Below are positions 1-11,818 of a stretch of DNA of 64,000 nt, piece after piece (position 1 is the stretch's first letter; every line of letters starts with the position of its first letter). The notes beneath the pieces were generated by a model, which saw only the letters and a list, made by a program, of their open reading frames with translations, was not told the DNA's origin and ran no database searches. The stretch covers positions 62,001 through 126,000 of the forward strand of contig JAGFBZ010000683.1 of NCBI GenBank assembly GCA_018398805.1, given 5' to 3'. Position numbers and translations under genes: made by a program. Source of the stretch: Hirundichthys speculiger. Lineage: Eukaryota > Chordata > Actinopteri > Beloniformes > Exocoetidae.

Positions 1-292
1 TTCCTTCATGATGCCTTTGAGTACCCATGCAAGGAATAATGGATGCATAATATGGAGCGACAGCTTGCAGAGCACTATCATTAATGTTGTAATTCACTTT
101 TAGTGTTTCTACTATTGCGCTGCAACAGGAGGCACAGATGCCACCTGAATCTGCTCCTTCTAGCAGCCAGAGCCCACCCGGTTTTCACCAGCTGTCCTGG
201 AAGAGCACCCTGCCAGCCGCCCTCCCCCCACCTCCACCCCCCCGTGTGACCAACTGTGGGCACGAGCACATTTGTGAGCATTTTATTTTGAA
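1..292. other. Unique flank, no gene seen
   Basis: This stretch is non-repetitive apart from a C-rich run near 222-242. Short open frames cross it on both strands, but none has recognisable protein features. I see no regulatory motif I would defend. Confidence 0.4.
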
Positions 293-436
293 TACCCGTA
301 TTTTTACGGACTATAAACCGCTACTTTTGTCCCACGCTTTAAACCATGAGGTTTATAATACGACGGAGTATTAGGGCCACAATGAGAAAAAAAAATTGTG
401 GGCAATGATTTTTTTTTTTTTTTTTTATTCCTCACT

Positions 437-556
437 TACGAGAAGAAAGTCGAATTGTTGAGAATAAAGTCCAAATATTGAAAATAAAGTCGAAATATTG
501 AGAATAAAGTCAAATATTGAGAATAAAGTCGAATTGTTGAGAATAAAGTCGAAATG
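437..556 (+). repeat. Left arm tandem repeat of the foldback element
   Basis: About six degenerate units of roughly 20 bp of the form GAGAATAAAGTCGAAATATT. They are the inverse of the array at 749-1048. Confidence 0.8.
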
Positions 557-748
557 CAGTTTCCACAATAAAGTTGTCTTAAAGATTTATTCAAACCAGC
601 TTTACTCTACCAACATAATGTCTGTGTCTATGTGCTTTTATCACATAGATTCAGTATTATAATAAGTATCCGTACTTTGAAGAGATTGTGTCAGAAATTG
701 CGCCTATTCAGAAAAAGAAACTATATTGATTCTGGAATTCTGGAAACT

Positions 749-1048
749 GCATTTCGACTTTATTCTCGACATTTCGACTTTATTCTTGACATTTCGACTT
801 TATTCTCGACATTTCGATTTTATTCTCAACATTTCGACTTCATTCTCAATATTTCGACTTTATTCTCAATATTTCGACTTTATTCTCAATATTTCGACTA
901 TTCCCGACATTTCGACTTCATTCTCAATATTTCGACTTTATTCTCGACATTTTGACTTTATTCTCAATGTTTTGACTTTTTTCTCAATATTTCGACTTTA
1001 TTCTCGATATTTCGACTTTATTCTCGACATTTCGACTTTCTTCTTGTA
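749..1048 (-). repeat. Right arm tandem repeat of the foldback element
   Basis: About fifteen degenerate units of the form TTTCGACTTTATTCTCAATA, the reverse complement of the left arm. The right array is more than twice as long as the left, which suggests unequal expansion after insertion. The open frames across it are products of the repeat. Confidence 0.85.
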
Positions 1049-1785
1049 AGTGAGGAATGGAAAAAAAAATCATTGCCCACAATTCTTTTTTCTCAGTGCG
1101 GCCCTAATACTCCGTCGTATTATACAGAGATGTGGCTTTTCTATGAATTTTTCTTCAGCCCTCAGGGGGCGCTCTAGCAAGTAGCCTATGTTGGCTATGC
1201 TACTCTACATTCATTTTGTGAGCATCAATACCTGTTATTATTGGACAAACTGATTAATCCAGGTGTGTCTGACCATTGTAGCTACTCAGACACACCTGGA
1301 TTTATCAGGTTGTTGGTTGTAGGTTTTAATCGCAGATGTGGACCGGACGCAGCGTGGAGCCAGCAGGTCCGCGATCCGGCTCTAAAGCGGATCCGGCACT
1401 GAGTGCAAGTGGACCCCGATACGAGTCCGTTCCAGATGTCTTTGCTGTGTGGGGGGGTTTCAGTACACAGGAGGAGGAAAAATAAAGCAACTTGGTTTTA
1501 GTGTACAGGAGGAAAATGAATAAAACCATCAATGACTTTTCTGTTTCGTTTGATCAGCACTTTTACTGCCGTGTTACAGGTTCTGTTCAGAAACAATCAG
1601 TTCAGGTATGTGAATAAACACTTTTGGTACAAAATCTTTTGATGTAAATATCTTATTTCTCAGCCTGGATACCGATGGCTTATAGTCCGGTGCGGCTTAT
1701 ATGTGACAAAATATATATTTTCATTTATATTTTAATGGGTGCGGCTTATATTCAGGTGCGCTTTATAGTCCAGAAAATACAGGTA

Positions 1786-2858
1786 CATGTCAGTCTTTTT
1801 TGTGTGTTTTTTTTTATCATTCTGGTCCCAAACAGTTTTTCAAGCAGGGTTAGTTCATAGTTAAGCTTCTAGGTTTTTTTTACGGGTGATTAATCACTCG
1901 TGCACCGCTACGTCCCATCAGATATGGAGGGTGCGCTCTGATAAAAATGCGCACAATGAGATTTCACCGAACCAAAACATCTCAGAGTCCCAGGAGTGAC
2001 AGGAAACCCACGTAGAAGTATTTTCTCTGCCGGTAGTGGGCAGACTACCTACGGCGCTTATCTGCACCTCAACCAGCCGTAATCCTCTTCAGCTGTCAGC
2101 AGTCACTAATAATATAAGCCCTGTTCTGTTTGTGGTTTTCTTCTTCTTCTGGATATTTTTCTAGATTGAGTCAATTTACAACAAAAAAAAAAACAGATGT
2201 TAACTGGCTTTTTAGACATATGCCAATACCAACCCAAAAAAAAAAAAAAAAGGAAGAAGCTTTTACCTCCAGGCTTCCAGGGTGAAATTGGTTGCCCGCC
2301 CCCACCGGCGTGGAGGCCAATCGATGCACGGCTGCGTGTGTGGACGGTGTCAGCAGAAAAGTGCAATTTAACCAGCTAAGAAAATAAAAGATCATCTAAA
2401 GTGTGCAGTATCTGTTTCACTGCTTCATCACGTGCTCGGTCTGCAACGGGAAGCTGAAATACCATATGGATGTATATATATATACTCTCTTTAAAGCTGT
2501 TCTCCTTTGACAGGAGCATTGATCTGAACGGTACCGGTGCTGCTGCTGCCCCCACCGTCGGGTCGTGTTACTGTGGGACCTCCATGCGCTCTCTTTTAGT
2601 ATCTTCTTTATGAGAGCTGCTCTGTTTAAATGTCTGCATCATTAACCGGTTATTTTCTTTCTGTGCCGTTAACCAACAAGACGCTCGTCTAAATCACAGC
2701 GCGCCACTGCTTCTTCTTCACTGCAGACAGGTGAAAAGTCCTTTTTGAAACACCTGTCCTCCACTTCTCTCCGGAAGTTTCACAGCAAACTTTGGAGCAG
2801 CACGACAAGTGCACGAACTTAAACTTAAACTGTCTTTCTGTATGTATTTCTATATATA
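1786..2858. other. Intergenic, no gene seen
   Basis: Unique sequence with two A-runs (2182-2192 and 2236-2251) and a short TA run near 2471-2483. I recognise no coding or RNA feature. Confidence 0.4.
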
Positions 2859-3532
2859 CAGGGATCCCTTATATTTCTCGGTTTGGGGACCGGCACCCCC
2901 CCACGAGAATCAAAATCCGCGAACTGGAGCCGGAGCCCCCCGAGCCTCAATATTGTGATTAAAATATGTTTAAAAACCGTAAAAAAGTAGCGAGACACTG
3001 CAGCGAAACAAGACAAAGGCTCAACTGTGGTCTTTCTGTTACCTTCACAGCCTCTGGTCTCTGAACCGTAGTAAACAAACCGCTGGTATTGTGCTATTTT
3101 TGGCTCGTAATTAGCGGCTAACACGCTAACAACAACAAAAGAAAAAGTCTGGTTTTCTCTGCAGGAACTTGTAACATCACACAGGTTGTATTGTTGGGCT
3201 CCTGTCGGTTAACAGAGAATGTAAATCTATACACGCTGGGCTGCTGTTGATGCTCACTACACTTTTCATCTAACCTCGTTTTCATTCTGCCGTCCCACGA
3301 CACACACACTACATTACCCATAAGGCCACACCATTACCCATAAGGCCACCTTCCTAAAGGGGGCCAGGCTGGCTCACAGCATTTCTTCGCTGTGAGAGAA
3401 CGCGCACAACATCCTGTGAGGTTTCCGCGGTTTTTTCTTGATTTTTTTTAAAATTATATTATATATTTCTGAAAAATCCGTGAATAACTAAAACCGCGGA
3501 ACTTAAAGCGCAAATTGGCTAGGGGATCACTG
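2859..3532 (+). mobile_element. pogo/Tigger-like MITE, copy 1
   Basis: The element runs from CAGGGATCCCTTATATTTC to its inverted end GGGGATCACTG and is flanked by TA on both sides (2857-2858 and 3533-3534). CAG...CTG termini with TA target duplications are typical of the pogo/Tigger branch of Tc1/mariner. That placement is from family knowledge and not from a transposase, because none is visible. Related copies lie at 11819-12482 (inverted) and 52431-53038. A phrase of about 19 bp around CATTACCCATAAGGCCAC is duplicated inside this copy at about 3313-3348. Confidence 0.75.
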
Positions 3533-3535
3533 TAT

Positions 3536-3594
<59 letters not shown>
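3533..3594. repeat. (AT)n microsatellite
   Basis: About 60 bp of TA dinucleotides with one interruption, directly at the TA target site of the adjacent element. Confidence 0.95.
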
Positions 3595-3596
<2 letters not shown>

Positions 3597-3599
3597 TTA

Positions 3600-4127
3600 C
3601 TTCTTGAGCAGGAAGTTGCAGAAATCCTTCAGACGCTCCAAGTGTACGAAGCTCGCCTCTTGAGAATCTGTTTTAGTGTAGCGAGTTTCCAGAGTTAAAT
3701 TTCCAACTGTCTGCTTGTCGTTCTGGTCTCAGCTGTAAACACTTTCCTTTTTTAATATTCTGGTTACTATAAATATGCAAATTAGCCCTACGGCTGCCTA
3801 TATTTCCTTACGTTAGCTGGAGGAAGTCGGGTCAACCAGGCCAACGAGACAAAGCACCATTCTAATGTCCACATTGAATACGTTTTCACCTTGAAAATGT
3901 TTTGTTCGGTTACACCTGGTCTCCACCCGACATTGACGACTGCGACTCTTCCGGTCGGATGCCTTATTACCGATGCGCGCTTTGTTACTGTGAACGTGGC
4001 CGTTGCGGTCTGACGTAAACGGACAAAGACGTGCCAATAAAACCCAAAGAAGACGCGCCTCAACAACAGCATGGACAACAACGAGGAGATGGAAGAGCGG
4101 GCGCCGCTGTCTCTGTCGGCCTTATCA
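3600..4127. other. Intergenic, no gene seen
   Basis: Unique sequence. A 97-codon open frame on the minus strand (3788-4081) has no recognisable motif and is probably chance. Confidence 0.35.
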
Positions 4128-4135
4128 GCTGTTAT

Positions 4136-4577
4136 TAGGGCTGTAGCGATACACTAATCTCGCGATACGATACACGATAATCGGCTCACGATACAATATA
4201 TATCCATAGATATTCATCTTACAATACATTTAAATCATTTTCCGAAAGATTTTAAAGGAACAAAGTGATTTTGGTGACATCTTCTGAGTGTTCCAATGAC
4301 TTTGTTTGAATTAATTGAACTGAAAGCATCAATTCCACATTATATGGCTGACAGGCAGCTTGTAAATGTTGGACAAAATGAATAAAAGATTTGTTGAGAA
4401 AAATAGTTTCATTTATTTAAACCGTGCAAATTGTTGCTTCCAAGCTTTTAAAGGTGGAACACGGGGGTTTATGAAAGAAGCTTCGAATATCGATACCCGT
4501 GGCTGAAAATCAATACTCTCTGGGGAAATAAAATACCGATATATATATCGCAGAATTGATAAAATCGCTCAACTCTA
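4136..4577 (+). mobile_element. hAT-type MITE, copy 1
   Basis: The element has a perfect 8-bp target duplication, GCTGTTAT, at 4128-4135 and 4578-4585. It starts TAGGGCTGTAGCGATACAC and ends with the inverse of TAGAGTTGAGCGAT, a common hAT terminal form. The 442-bp interior has CGATAC/ATCGAT-rich ends and no coding capacity. The sister copy at 11230-11625 has the same ends and a different 8-bp duplication, which confirms independent transposition. Confidence 0.9.
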
Positions 4578-5527
4578 GCTGTTATGCAGCCAAAGTCTGT
4601 TTTAGTATTTTAGTACAAGCTGCAGCCGTGAAAACATCTTAAATGCAGCATGAACCTAAACTCAGATATCAGCCTCCCCCCGGTGAGTCACAAAAAAAAA
4701 AAAGAAAAACAATAATTTACTGCTCTCCTTTTTGTTTATCGCAATTTTAGCTATTAAACGCGCCGAGACCTCCACTTAAGAGAAACTCGGCTTCTCCTTC
4801 CCCGTTGTTTCAGATGTGTGAAGCAGTAATTTCCAGAAGTACATTCTGCTGACCTTTTCTTCGTTTATGTTTCATTATGTGCTTTTATTCGCCCGTGCCA
4901 GTCTCCGAGCGCGTGCTTTTGTTCTCCACGCCGTCGCCGTTTACATATTTCCCCGTTTCCTGAGCCGCCTCGGTGCGAGTTCATTTGCCCATCAGTCAAA
5001 TACTTTGTCCCATTTCTTCAAAGTGCAGCATTTTTATTTTCTGAGGCGAAGTGCAAAACAATAAGTAAGTAATGATATGGATTTCATGGATACCCGGTCT
5101 CTAATTGAAACAGGTGTGATTAGCATATTGTTTGTGTTTCATGCTGCACCGTAGGCCTGTTTGTGTTTTATGGGAGACCTTTATGGAAATGAGTCCTTTA
5201 GAGAGAAAAACAGAGAGAGAGAGAGGAAAAAAAGAAAGAAAAATCAACTGGAATGTAACCTATTTCTTTAAAAGGGGCACAAATTTACTGTGAAGATCAT
5301 CCTGGCAAAACCACAGAGGGAAAATGTCAGAACGGAGAGAGAGAGGGAGAGAGAGAGAGAGAGAGAAAAAAAGGTTCAAAGAGAAAATAGCTGACTGACT
5401 CTGTAAGTGAAGCTAAGCTCCAAATGAAAAATGTTCATTATACGCCCGTCAAGGTGAAAGGAAGCCATCTCCTCATCGCCGCAGTTAAAATGTCGACCTC
5501 TCCGTCTCTGAGGGTAAAAAGAGGAGT

Positions 5528-5542
5528 ATCTGTGTGTGTGTG

Positions 5543-5583
<41 letters not shown>

Positions 5584-5606
5584 GTGTAGGTGTGTGTGTG
5601 TGTGTG
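5528..5606 (+). repeat. (TG)n microsatellite
   Basis: About 79 bp of TG with a few AGG and C interruptions. Open frames over it read as Cys-Val or Thr-His repeats and are artefacts. Confidence 0.95.
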
Positions 5607-5718
5607 ACTGATCCGGGCTTCATTTTAGACAAGGGCAGCGATGTTAATGGTCCCGCTCAGTAAAATGACCCCTGCATCATTTCTCCATAAATTTTACAGT
5701 GCTCCTAAAGTCCTCATA

Positions 5719-5744
5719 CCCCCCCCCCCCCCCCCCCCCCCCCC
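5719..5744 (+). repeat. Poly-C tract
   Basis: An uninterrupted run of about 26 C. The exact length may be affected by sequencing. Confidence 0.9.
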
Positions 5745-8399
5745 GCCTCCATCAGCGGTGTTTGTGCATCGCCGCTACGTTTCACGCGTGCACGACCTCT
5801 GCACTTGTCTCTTTGCATGTACCTGCTCATGTTCAGACTGTAAAATTGCACTCAGGATGCATTTCGTTCAGCCGCCAGGCGGGAGGCGGTGGGAGGCGGC
5901 GGGAGGCGGCGGCCCGACCTGCGCGGATCACGGACGCCGTCCCGGGTGCCTCGTTACCGACAATTTATATCATCTCGCGTTGCTTGGATCGCTCCCTGCG
6001 CCGGCTGCGACCGTCGTTCCTGCCGCGGGTTTCCTGAAAAGTGAAGCAGCAGGTGGGAGCTGTTGAGTGACCAAAAAAAAAAAAAAAAGAAACGACCTTC
6101 GTGGCCCGACTGCAAATAAGCGGAAGCCTCACATTTCGGATTTGTTGGCTTCTGCACTCGCGCCGAGTCAATTCCTACAATTTTTATAAAGTTTCGACGC
6201 CAGTGTTGCCAGATCTGTTATGGATTATGAGCTAACCTTCCACCCCGCCGTCTACTTTCCTCGCAGTAGCGCTGCCTGAGAAAGATTTTTATTTTATTTT
6301 TTATTTTTTAAGAATGTGAGAAAGTTCTCCGATCTCTGTGCGGATGTTCTTCCGCGTCGTTACAAACTTCTCCTGAAGTTTTCCTGCGGTGAACATCTTC
6401 TTAAGCAATGCATCATTTAGATGGGAAAAAAAAAAAAAAAAAAGATCCGGATGAATCCGGTGAAATCCTCGTTTCTGTCTGTTTGAGAACAAATCTAATT
6501 AAAAACCCGCTAACGAGCGGCCCGCCGTCTCATCCGTCTCCATCACGGAGGTCTGTTGGTATCCGGAAACTTCTTAAACACGCTCAAACTCAACATACGC
6601 CGAGCGAGCGTGGATTAATCCGCAGCTGTGGATCTTCCCTCTCATCCAGTTAGCTTTCCAAAAATAATAAAACAGTTCTTGGATATTTTAAGAAATAATT
6701 AAAGCGAAGTGAATCGGTCAGCAGTTTTTAAAGATTTACTTTTCCAGTCTTGGACTCGAGGCTGAGAGATGAAGACAGTTGGAGGTTTTATTGCTTCATT
6801 TTTAGTTTATTTATTTGACCAGAGACGAGTATTTACACTCCGAGCAATTCAGCATTTCTGACACTTTTTTTTTCCTGCCCTCAAAGTGAAGCAATCTAAG
6901 AGAACAACACCTGAGAGGCACCTGTGGACTTCATTCTCTGTGCTCCATAAACTCCACCTCCATCTTCTCAGCTTAATTAGCTGCTGTTAATTTCACCTGC
7001 CTGGCGTCCAGGTGTGAGGCGGGAGGACAGCTGTTGGATCTACCAGCGTGCTTACCGCTTATTTACTTAAAGATAATGAAATCTGAACCCTTTAAAGAAA
7101 TAAATCAAAAACGGAGTAGAGTACCTGCGCCGGTTTCACACGAGTCTGACGTGACTGAAATAAAAACCGCCGCGGCGCCGTCGTGAATACTCCATCACGT
7201 CACGCTCGCGGTCCCGTATCGCCGCTGAAATTTACTGAACTTTAAGCGCAAACATTAGTCATTGTCCCCGGACCACTTGAGGACTTTGTAGAGGAGGATA
7301 AGTCCCTGAATCAAGTTTGCTCAGCAGGTTATCTTCCGCTTCTCAAACAGGCGTCCGCTCGACGCCGGAGCGCCGTTTCCCCGTTTAAGAATCTCTGTTA
7401 AATCAGGGATCCTTATCAAGCCGGCCGACTCGCCGCTCCGCCGCTACTGTGTTTGAGAGAGAGAGAGAGATGCAGAAAATACCTCTGCTGTGCTGATGAA
7501 TTAGTTAATTTACGTGCCAGGGATGCAAGTTAAATGTTTTACCATTAATATGAGGGAACAGAACAATCCTGCCGTAAACCAACTGTGGAATTAAAGCAGT
7601 TCATTAGTGATAATTAGCCGTCTGAGCAGGCTGGAGCGAGAAAACGTGAAGGATTGGAGTGCCACCTGAACTAAAATGGTGCATCAGAGCTGGGTGACGT
7701 GTTTACTGTTATATACCGTTTCTACTGGTTCCTGGAGCCCCTGCTCCCAGGATCCTCTCTGCCAGGAAGCCCCGAAGGCAAACGTCTCCCAGCAGCCATT
7801 TCCTTTCAAATGGTTTCTGGATGATGACATCCTGCTGCATCTTTTTTTTTTTGTCCTCCCCTCCACAAGATGATACCGCCAAATTTTTGGTCAAAATGCT
7901 ACAGGAGTGCAGCTCAGATTTTTGTTTTTTATTTCTTTATTTGTACGGTGTACAAAAATGTAAAAAGGATTCGCTCCACCCTTCTCCTACAAGGATGTGC
8001 CTTATGTGAGATGTATCCTGCAGCTTTGCAGAACCGTACGCAGGACTAGCAGCGACCGTTTCCGCATCTGCATCTTTACCTGCACGTACCTTATCAAGCA
8101 CATAAACTGCTCCCATGTCGTTTATTAAGCTTTATTTGTCGTTTATTTGTTGTGTTTTCTTTTTCACTCTCCAAACTACCCCCGTTGCTACTCGTGACTG
8201 CGTGCCGCTAGTCGTGCCTTCATACCGCGTGAGAACATGGCATCTGAAGCGGGGGTCCGGACGGGGAAATGGTTCTGTCCAATGCAAAAAATAAGTACTG
8301 TCATTTTTACAGAGCGGTTTTGAACAACCATGTATATTTACAGCGGGCGCTGCTACTACAATTATTACGGTAATCTAGCTGGTAGTCAGAGACGTAGCC

Positions 8400-9271
8400 T
8401 GGAAACACGTGTTTGTTGGGCAACGGAGCCAAACATGGTCAAAGTCCGTCTCTGACATCACATCAACTACAATACAGTGGCCACATGCAAATTCTCCGAG
8501 CAAATCAAGATTATATTCCCAGAATTCATTGCACTCCAAACCAAACCACCCCTACATTATTCCAAGCAAACCCCAAATCAGTCACACGAGCACAAACTTT
8601 AGCACTGACGTTAGCAACAGCGCAGGAAGAAAGCAGAGTAGATACCACGGAGACATCATTGGCTTGCTCGAAAAAGAGAAAGGTAGACACTAAAAAATGT
8701 TTTTTTAAAGACGAATGGACAGCAAAATGTATGTTTATACTCCCAGTCAGCAGTTTATACCGTACTTCTGCCTCATAAACTCTGAGATTGTGGCGTTGAT
8801 TCAAAGTGTGAATCGCCGCTATGAGATGAAACACAGCATTTTTTTTTTTTATGTTTCCTGAATGTACATGAGTTTAACTTTTTTACTTAAAGTGGCCTTC
8901 AATTCAAAAAGAAAGAAGGACAGTTCAAAGAAAAATGTTTTATGAAAAAGTCAACAAACCCTTTTTTGCAATTTTTAGTTTTTTCAGGGTTTAATTTTTT
9001 ACTTGAAGAGGCCTTCAGTTCTTCAGACGTGGACTTGAACTATTATTGATTTTATTCTGAGGTTTCACTTTTGGTTGATTTGAAATAAAATCATTAAACT
9101 TATTTAAATGCATGGGACTGCTTTTATTTATGATAAAAGATATGGAATATGTTGGAATATTTTCTTGCATTTGAAGGTTAAAATAAAAAATAGTTAGTTT
9201 TTCAAAATACGTACTTTGGCTCGGACCTTCTACTTCAGCAAAATTTAGTGACTTTTATTTGAATACCCCTG
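8400..9271 (+). mobile_element. Degenerate hAT (GTF2IRD2/ZBED-like) relic, 5' end not found
   Basis: The right end reads GAATACCCCTG at 9261-9271, the inverse of a CAGGGGTATTC-type terminus seen in Charlie-like hAT elements. A matching left terminus was not found, so the start is approximate. The body holds a transposase N-terminal fragment at 8662-8778 and a diverged direct duplication: a phrase starting GTTTAACTTTTTTACTTAAA near 8870 returns as GTTTAATTTTTTACTTGAAG near 8988. The A/T-rich 3' part resembles the tail of the related relic at 13846-15566. Confidence 0.5.
8662..8778 (+). pseudogene. hAT transposase N-terminal fragment (GTF2IRD2/ZBED-like)
   Basis: The frame reads SKKRKVDTKKCFFKDEWTAK and then CMFILP. 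This resembles the start of the fish hAT transposases annotated as GTF2IRD2-like, where a KRKVD motif is followed by a short acidic-aromatic segment ending in W-T. After about 30 residues the similarity stops, and the zinc finger and catalytic core expected next are missing. The open frame continues upstream to 8413, but that part has no recognisable features. I read it as a transposon relic and not a host gene. The identification rests on motif recall and should be confirmed by a protein search. Confidence 0.45.
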
Positions 9272-9279
9272 ATCTAAAG

Positions 9280-11221
9280 GCTCTTTCTTTAATTCCAGTA
9301 ACTGACAGCTGTCCTGCTGCTCTGGACCTCAACCTCTGCAGTGACGAGTCATCTCCTACACCTGCAGCTCCTCGGACAGGTAGGATCACCTGATACTGAT
9401 GCGTTACAATATCCGGATTATACGGTTAATGGCAAAAAAAATAATAAAAGAAGAAAACTGAGCGCATCCTGCAAATGTCATTGTCGTCATACTTTGGGTC
9501 TCTTGTGGTACGTGAAGTAGAGAAACTACTAAAAACAAAGCCGCCTCTAATTCCTCATTATTTAGCTCATGTTTTAATTATGAGACGTCTCAGCAGGGTT
9601 TTAAATGCTGCACTGACTTAAGTTACAAACCACTGGACGACAAAGACGCCATCATTTTTCTTCTTTTGCCATTTGGTGTAATGAGCCACTGTTTCCACCC
9701 CCCCCCCCCCCAACAACACACACACACACGCACACACACATGCAGTGTTGAAATTGTTTTCTTGTGCAACAGTCAGTTAAAAGCGTGGCGGGCAGACTCG
9801 CTGGAATGATAATCTAGTATGTGTCTGCACTTATGGAGAATATCTTGAAGCATGTCAGACTTGCATCAAAGCCGCCGTTGTAATTTTCCTTTCAAGGGCA
9901 ACTTGAAAGAGGAGTCGGGAAGAAAAGTAGCATTAGTTTCTTGTTTTCTCCTAAAAGGCAGAGAGAGAAAAAAAAAAGAAAAGAAAAGAAGAAGAAGAAG
10001 TAACGTCGTGATTTCCGAGGGAAGTGTGGGATGATTCAGCAGGAGCACGAACGCCTGTCTGACTGATTCACATTTAAACGTAAACAGAAACACGGCGGCT
10101 CCGCCGGGGGAACAGGAAGTAGCCCCGAATTTCACAGCAGCGAATCAAACGTCCCTTTGTTTAAGTCTTCCCTCCTGTTCCCTCGTCCCTGTAGCATTCT
10201 GCACAAATAACAGCACTTACTGATTGGCCTTATTTCAAGCACAAACCCTGAACAAAAAAAAAAAAATGGAGAAGGGGAGATTTTCCCGTGTCACAAAGGG
10301 ATTGAATGTGGTTCTCCAGAAGAGGAGGGCCTGAGAGGATTATACGGCTCAGTGGGCGCTGCATTGTGCGGCGAGTGGATGCAGCAGGTACCGGCCGGAT
10401 CCCGGCCAGCGGGCAGGCGGCGCCGTCACCGGGGATAATGTTGCCTCCCGGCAATTAAACCCTGGAGGTTGTGGAGTGGTTCAGGAGGAGGCTCGTTAAA
10501 TTATCTCATCGCCCCTTGTTTACTCGAGTCGCTCTGCCTCTCCGTTCAACCGCGTCCTCGCCGCTCCGCCCGGCGGGAACCCGGCGGGACCCGGCGGCTG
10601 CAGGTGGAGCTCCTCGTCCGTCCGGTTTTTGGGGCTCCACGTACGTAAATGCTTCGGGAACGCTCAGAAATGCCAAAAGCTGCCAGATGATGGCAGCTTT
10701 GAATTAAGGAGGGAAAGGTTTATAAAACGAGACAAAGGGATCCTGAAATAATTACACTCGGCACCTTGATGTTTTTCACTCTGCGATGCACCTTTTCAGC
10801 CGTATTTTCCCGGTTTAATTGCAGTGTCTGGAAGTTGGGGGGATTAATTGAATATGCAGGATTCTCATGAGCTTATCAGTGCAATATGCCTCCTGTTTGC
10901 TTCATTAAACACTTGTTGTGTTTGTCTGTAGTTAAATTATCCTTTAAGTAAATTCAGGAAGTTTTGCTCGTTAGCTCACAGCTGTTTTTGTTTTTTTTCC
11001 TCTTATGTTGATATATTTGTAGATGCGGGGAGCCGACTGCTCCTCCTCTCGGTCGCTTCGTCTTTTCTGTTGCAGTCTGTCGGGTTTTTCTCGTCCCTGT
11101 ATTCTTCCAGAGGAGCCCGTCACACGTGAAACCAGGGCTGCTCTGATTGGCCGGCCCCCAGGGGGCCCCGCCCACTTCACGTGAGGTTTCAGAGAAAGCG
11201 TCTCGTTGACCATAAACATCA
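9280..11221. other. Intergenic, no gene seen
   Basis: Unique sequence with a poly-C plus CA microsatellite (9697-9740), an A/G-rich run (9968-10001) and an A-run (10253-10266). GC-rich patches occur at 10370-10450 and 10550-10630. Open frames here lack recognisable domains. Confidence 0.4.
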
Positions 11222-11229
11222 GTTTGCAC

Positions 11230-11625
11230 TAGGGCTGTAGCGATACACTAATCACGCGATACGATACACGATATTCGGCTCACGATACGATATATATCGA
11301 TATTCATCTTACAATACATTTACATCATTTTCCTAAAGATTTTAAAGGGACAAAGTGATTTTGGTGACATCTTGTGAGTGCTCCAATGACTTTGTTTGAA
11401 TTATTTGAACTGAAAGCATCAATTCCACATTATATGGCTGACAGGCAGCTTGTAAATACTGGACAAAATGAATTAAATAGTTTCATTTATTTAAACAGTG
11501 CAAATGGGAAACGGGGGTTTTGAAAGAAGCTTAGAATATCGATACCCGTGGCTGAAAAATCGATACTCTCTGGGGAAATAAAATATCGATATATATCGCA
11601 GAATCGATAAAATCGCTCAGCTCTA
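11230..11625 (+). mobile_element. hAT-type MITE, copy 2
   Basis: Same family as 4136-4577, with shared TAGGGCTGTAGCGATACAC start and AGCTCTA end. The 8-bp target duplication is GTTTGCAC at 11222-11229 and 11626-11633. This copy is about 46 bp shorter, with small internal deletions near 11478-11515. No coding capacity is present. Confidence 0.9.
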
Positions 11626-11818
11626 GTTTGCACCTCCAGGTGCTGAATGAGCCATTTTAAACATGACAAATCAAACAAACTCATTTTTTTTTCACTTATG
11701 AGGCAGATGCTGATTTATTTATTTTATTTTTCTAATGTGTCTACACTTCATGGCATCTTTTCTTACAGTTTCGTCCTGCAGGTAAATGTGCATTTACTGT
11801 TAGTATCTTAGATGCATA

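Larger units (their letters stand above)
358..1120. mobile_element. Inverted-repeat (foldback-like) element nested in the TA-flanked element
   Basis: The two ends are perfect inverted repeats of 21 bp, beginning ATACGACGGAGTATTAGG. They are flanked by TATA at 354-357 and 1121-1124. Comparison with the uninterrupted copy near 63775-63800 shows that the host reads straight through with a single TATA, so this is a clean insertion. Each arm continues inward through a tandem repeat of about 20 bp built on GAATAAAGTCGAAATATT. The left arm is at about 437-556 and the right arm, inverted, at about 749-1048, so the element could fold back on itself. No coding capacity is visible. The superfamily is not assigned. 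Confidence 0.85.
295..1783 (+). mobile_element. TA-flanked non-autonomous DNA element, long form, interrupted
   Basis: The element is bounded by TA at 293-294 and 1784-1785. It starts with CCCGTATTTTTACGGACTA and ends with the near-complement TAGTCCAGAAAATACAGG, so it has terminal inverted repeats of about 17 bp. The interior has GCGGCTTATA-type motifs near both ends and a hairpin at 1259-1299, CCAGGTGTGTCTGA facing TCAGACACACCTGG. The same sequence occurs at 63250-63831 in the opposite orientation and as a 172-bp short form at 38004-38175. The copy is split by another element at 358-1120; without it the length is about 722 bp. No transposase reading frame is visible. TA flanks fit the Tc1/mariner superfamily, but the family is not identified here. 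Confidence 0.8.
4586..8400. other. Long unique stretch, no gene seen
   Basis: About 3.8 kb of mostly unique sequence broken by microsatellites: GA-rich runs at 5205-5237, 5335-5371 and 7456-7472, TG at 5528-5606, poly-C at 5719-5744, and A-runs near 6072-6088 and 6425-6442. GC content rises around 5880-6020, where GGGAGGCGG-like units repeat, and around 7160-7220. No exon or RNA gene is recognised. Confidence 0.4.

Noticed and set aside
5424..5663. Cys-Val and Thr-His repeat frames
   Set aside because: Products of the TG/CA microsatellite.
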